From contig JAJTWR010000263.1 of assembly GCA_021613335.1 (NCBI GenBank), positions 1,321,001 to 1,385,000 on the forward strand: DNA of 64,000 nt. Reading direction: 5' to 3'. Positions 62,773-64,000 of the stretch are shown here, in pieces (positions within the stretch are counted from its first letter, which is position 1; each line of letters begins with the position of its first letter). The position numbers and the translations under genes are program-made. Below the pieces are notes generated by a model. The model was given only the letters and a program-made list of their open reading frames with translations. It was not told the DNA's origin and did not search any database. This DNA is from Whitmania pigra (Eukaryota > Annelida > Clitellata > Hirudinida > Haemopidae).

Positions 62773-63289
62773 AAACCGTTGTTGTTATTGTTACAAGTTT
62801 TTTCTTAGCTTCTAACAAGATTTTCATTTGTTTATTCTGCATACGGCGAATGTAATGGGACTCTTAAAGAGAACGATAGATTCTCAGCTTGTAACTCATC
62901 CAGTAATAATCAGACACGCAACTCTGCATTATCAGCCACAACATCTTTATGTGCCAAACTTAACTCGGAGAGCCCTTTTAAGACCATTTTAGCGCAAGAA
63001 ACGCTCATACGTATACGAAGTGAGGAATTATTTTCAAGAAGAAAATTAAGCGAACATTTAAATTAAATTAGTTCGAATAAATATTTAATACATTCTGAAT
63101 GAATAAATAATGACTATTTAAAATACATTTGAGCACTATATTATTTGATTAGCTTTCATTCAATCATTTAAATCATTTAAATAATAACACTTAGATATCA
63201 TCAGACTTTCTTAAAATGTGATGATAATGGAGTTGCTAAGACTACTATCCATCCAAGCAAACGGCACATTATTAGATTGCTGAAGATTG

Positions 63290-63385
63290 TATGGGTGGCC
63301 ATGGGGGGTTTTGGATGGTTCTGGGTAGTTATAGGGGGTTCTGGGTAGTTATAGGGTGTCCTGGGTAGTTATAGGTGGTTCTACG
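63290..63385. repeat. Short GGTTCTGGGTAGTTATAG minisatellite
   Basis: About four copies of a 23-bp G-rich unit (TGGGTAGTTATAGGGGGTTC and variants). Confidence 0.85.
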
Positions 63386-64000
63386 TGCAGGCGATTGCAA
63401 TGGTAGTTGCATTTTGAGCTCAATTGTTCAGTGCTATCAGGAAAGGGTACCGACAGACGTCAATAAAGAAGCGGGAATACGGCTTATCAGCGAGCAGTGG
63501 AAGTGTTTATATTGCACACGTGTTCTTTATTATTACTCTTGTCATTGCTGCTATTACTGTTATTATTATTTTTATTATTATTACTATAATCATTATGTAT
63601 AATGAGTGTTGAATTTTAGGCAGTTACTAATATTTACTATTATATTAATATAACTATAATTTTTTTAATACTTATAATTTTATGATAATAATTTATTTAT
63701 AATATCATAATCGTCATTGTTAATAGCATCGCCAAAGTCATCTAGGTTTATTACTTATACTATAAATAACTTATACCTGCTAATTTCATGAAGATCAGAA
63801 TTGATAGTGAATGACAAAAAATACTTATAATAAAAATTTATAATTTTTTATTTTAATAATTTAATTTATATGCTGGAGTTAAACTTTATAATTTTCAACG
63901 CACTAATAAAAAGGATTTAATTAGATATTATTATTGATATTATTTTAGTAATGATTTCGTATTAAATAACAATGTCCACTTGTTAATAGATAATGATGAC

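Larger units (their letters stand above)
61070..64000. other. Terminal gene-free region
   Basis: AT-rich DNA with three minisatellites (62240-62390, 62635-62772, 63290-63390) and a 34-bp direct repeat (62559-62592 and 63602-63635). No gene recognised. Confidence 0.6.

Noticed and set aside
62563..62815. Repeat protein with NNINKGDD units
   Set aside because: The 24-bp minisatellite unit is a multiple of three and stays open by arithmetic; there is no start context, homology or neighbouring exon.

Overview
This is animal (bilaterian) nuclear DNA. It is AT-rich, carries many microsatellites, and all recognisable genes are split by short GT-AG introns (a few look like GC-AG). Two rhabdomeric-type opsins next to each other suggest an invertebrate, most likely a protostome; the sequence does not settle the phylum. 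There is no sign of a prokaryotic, viral or organellar replicon.

Layout. 1977-4151 (+): WIPI/ATG18 autophagy protein, with N-terminal exons not found. 12106-4820 (-): a short plakin (plakin-type domain with SH3, then plakin repeats), 17 exons, its introns filled with microsatellites including about 0.85 kb of (CATC)n. 12.3-17.8 kb: gene-poor, with a decayed hAT-type transposase and a retroposon tail. 26090-21255 (-): secreted protein with an IgGFc-binding N-terminal domain. Its second intron holds a piece of 18S rDNA split by a 0.64-kb foldback-type transposon with a 9-10-bp target duplication, followed by minisatellites. 28759-33131 (+) and 37522-35894 (-): two r-opsins, tail to tail, with the same intron positions; a LINE relic lies in the first. 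45414-40748 (-): SMYD4-like SET/MYND protein. 48374-46544 (-): Mediator subunit MED8. 49075-50681 (+): GIPC PDZ adaptor. 51867-51175 (-): small membrane protein. 54976-51974 (-): protein disulfide isomerase ending in KDEL, with an ERSE-like element upstream. 55.5-55.9 kb: a hAT-type MITE. 57036-59536 (+): hnRNP A/B-D/Squid-like RNA-binding protein. 59.6-64 kb: one possible unknown exon and several minisatellites.

The genes are a mixed set of housekeeping functions (autophagy, ER folding, Mediator, trafficking, RNA binding) plus sensory and surface proteins. They do not form an operon or defence cluster. The adjacent opsins are clearly a duplicated pair. Exon models were built by hand from homology, splice signals and reading phase. 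For all complete models the summed exon length is divisible by three; individual boundaries may be off by one or two bases.
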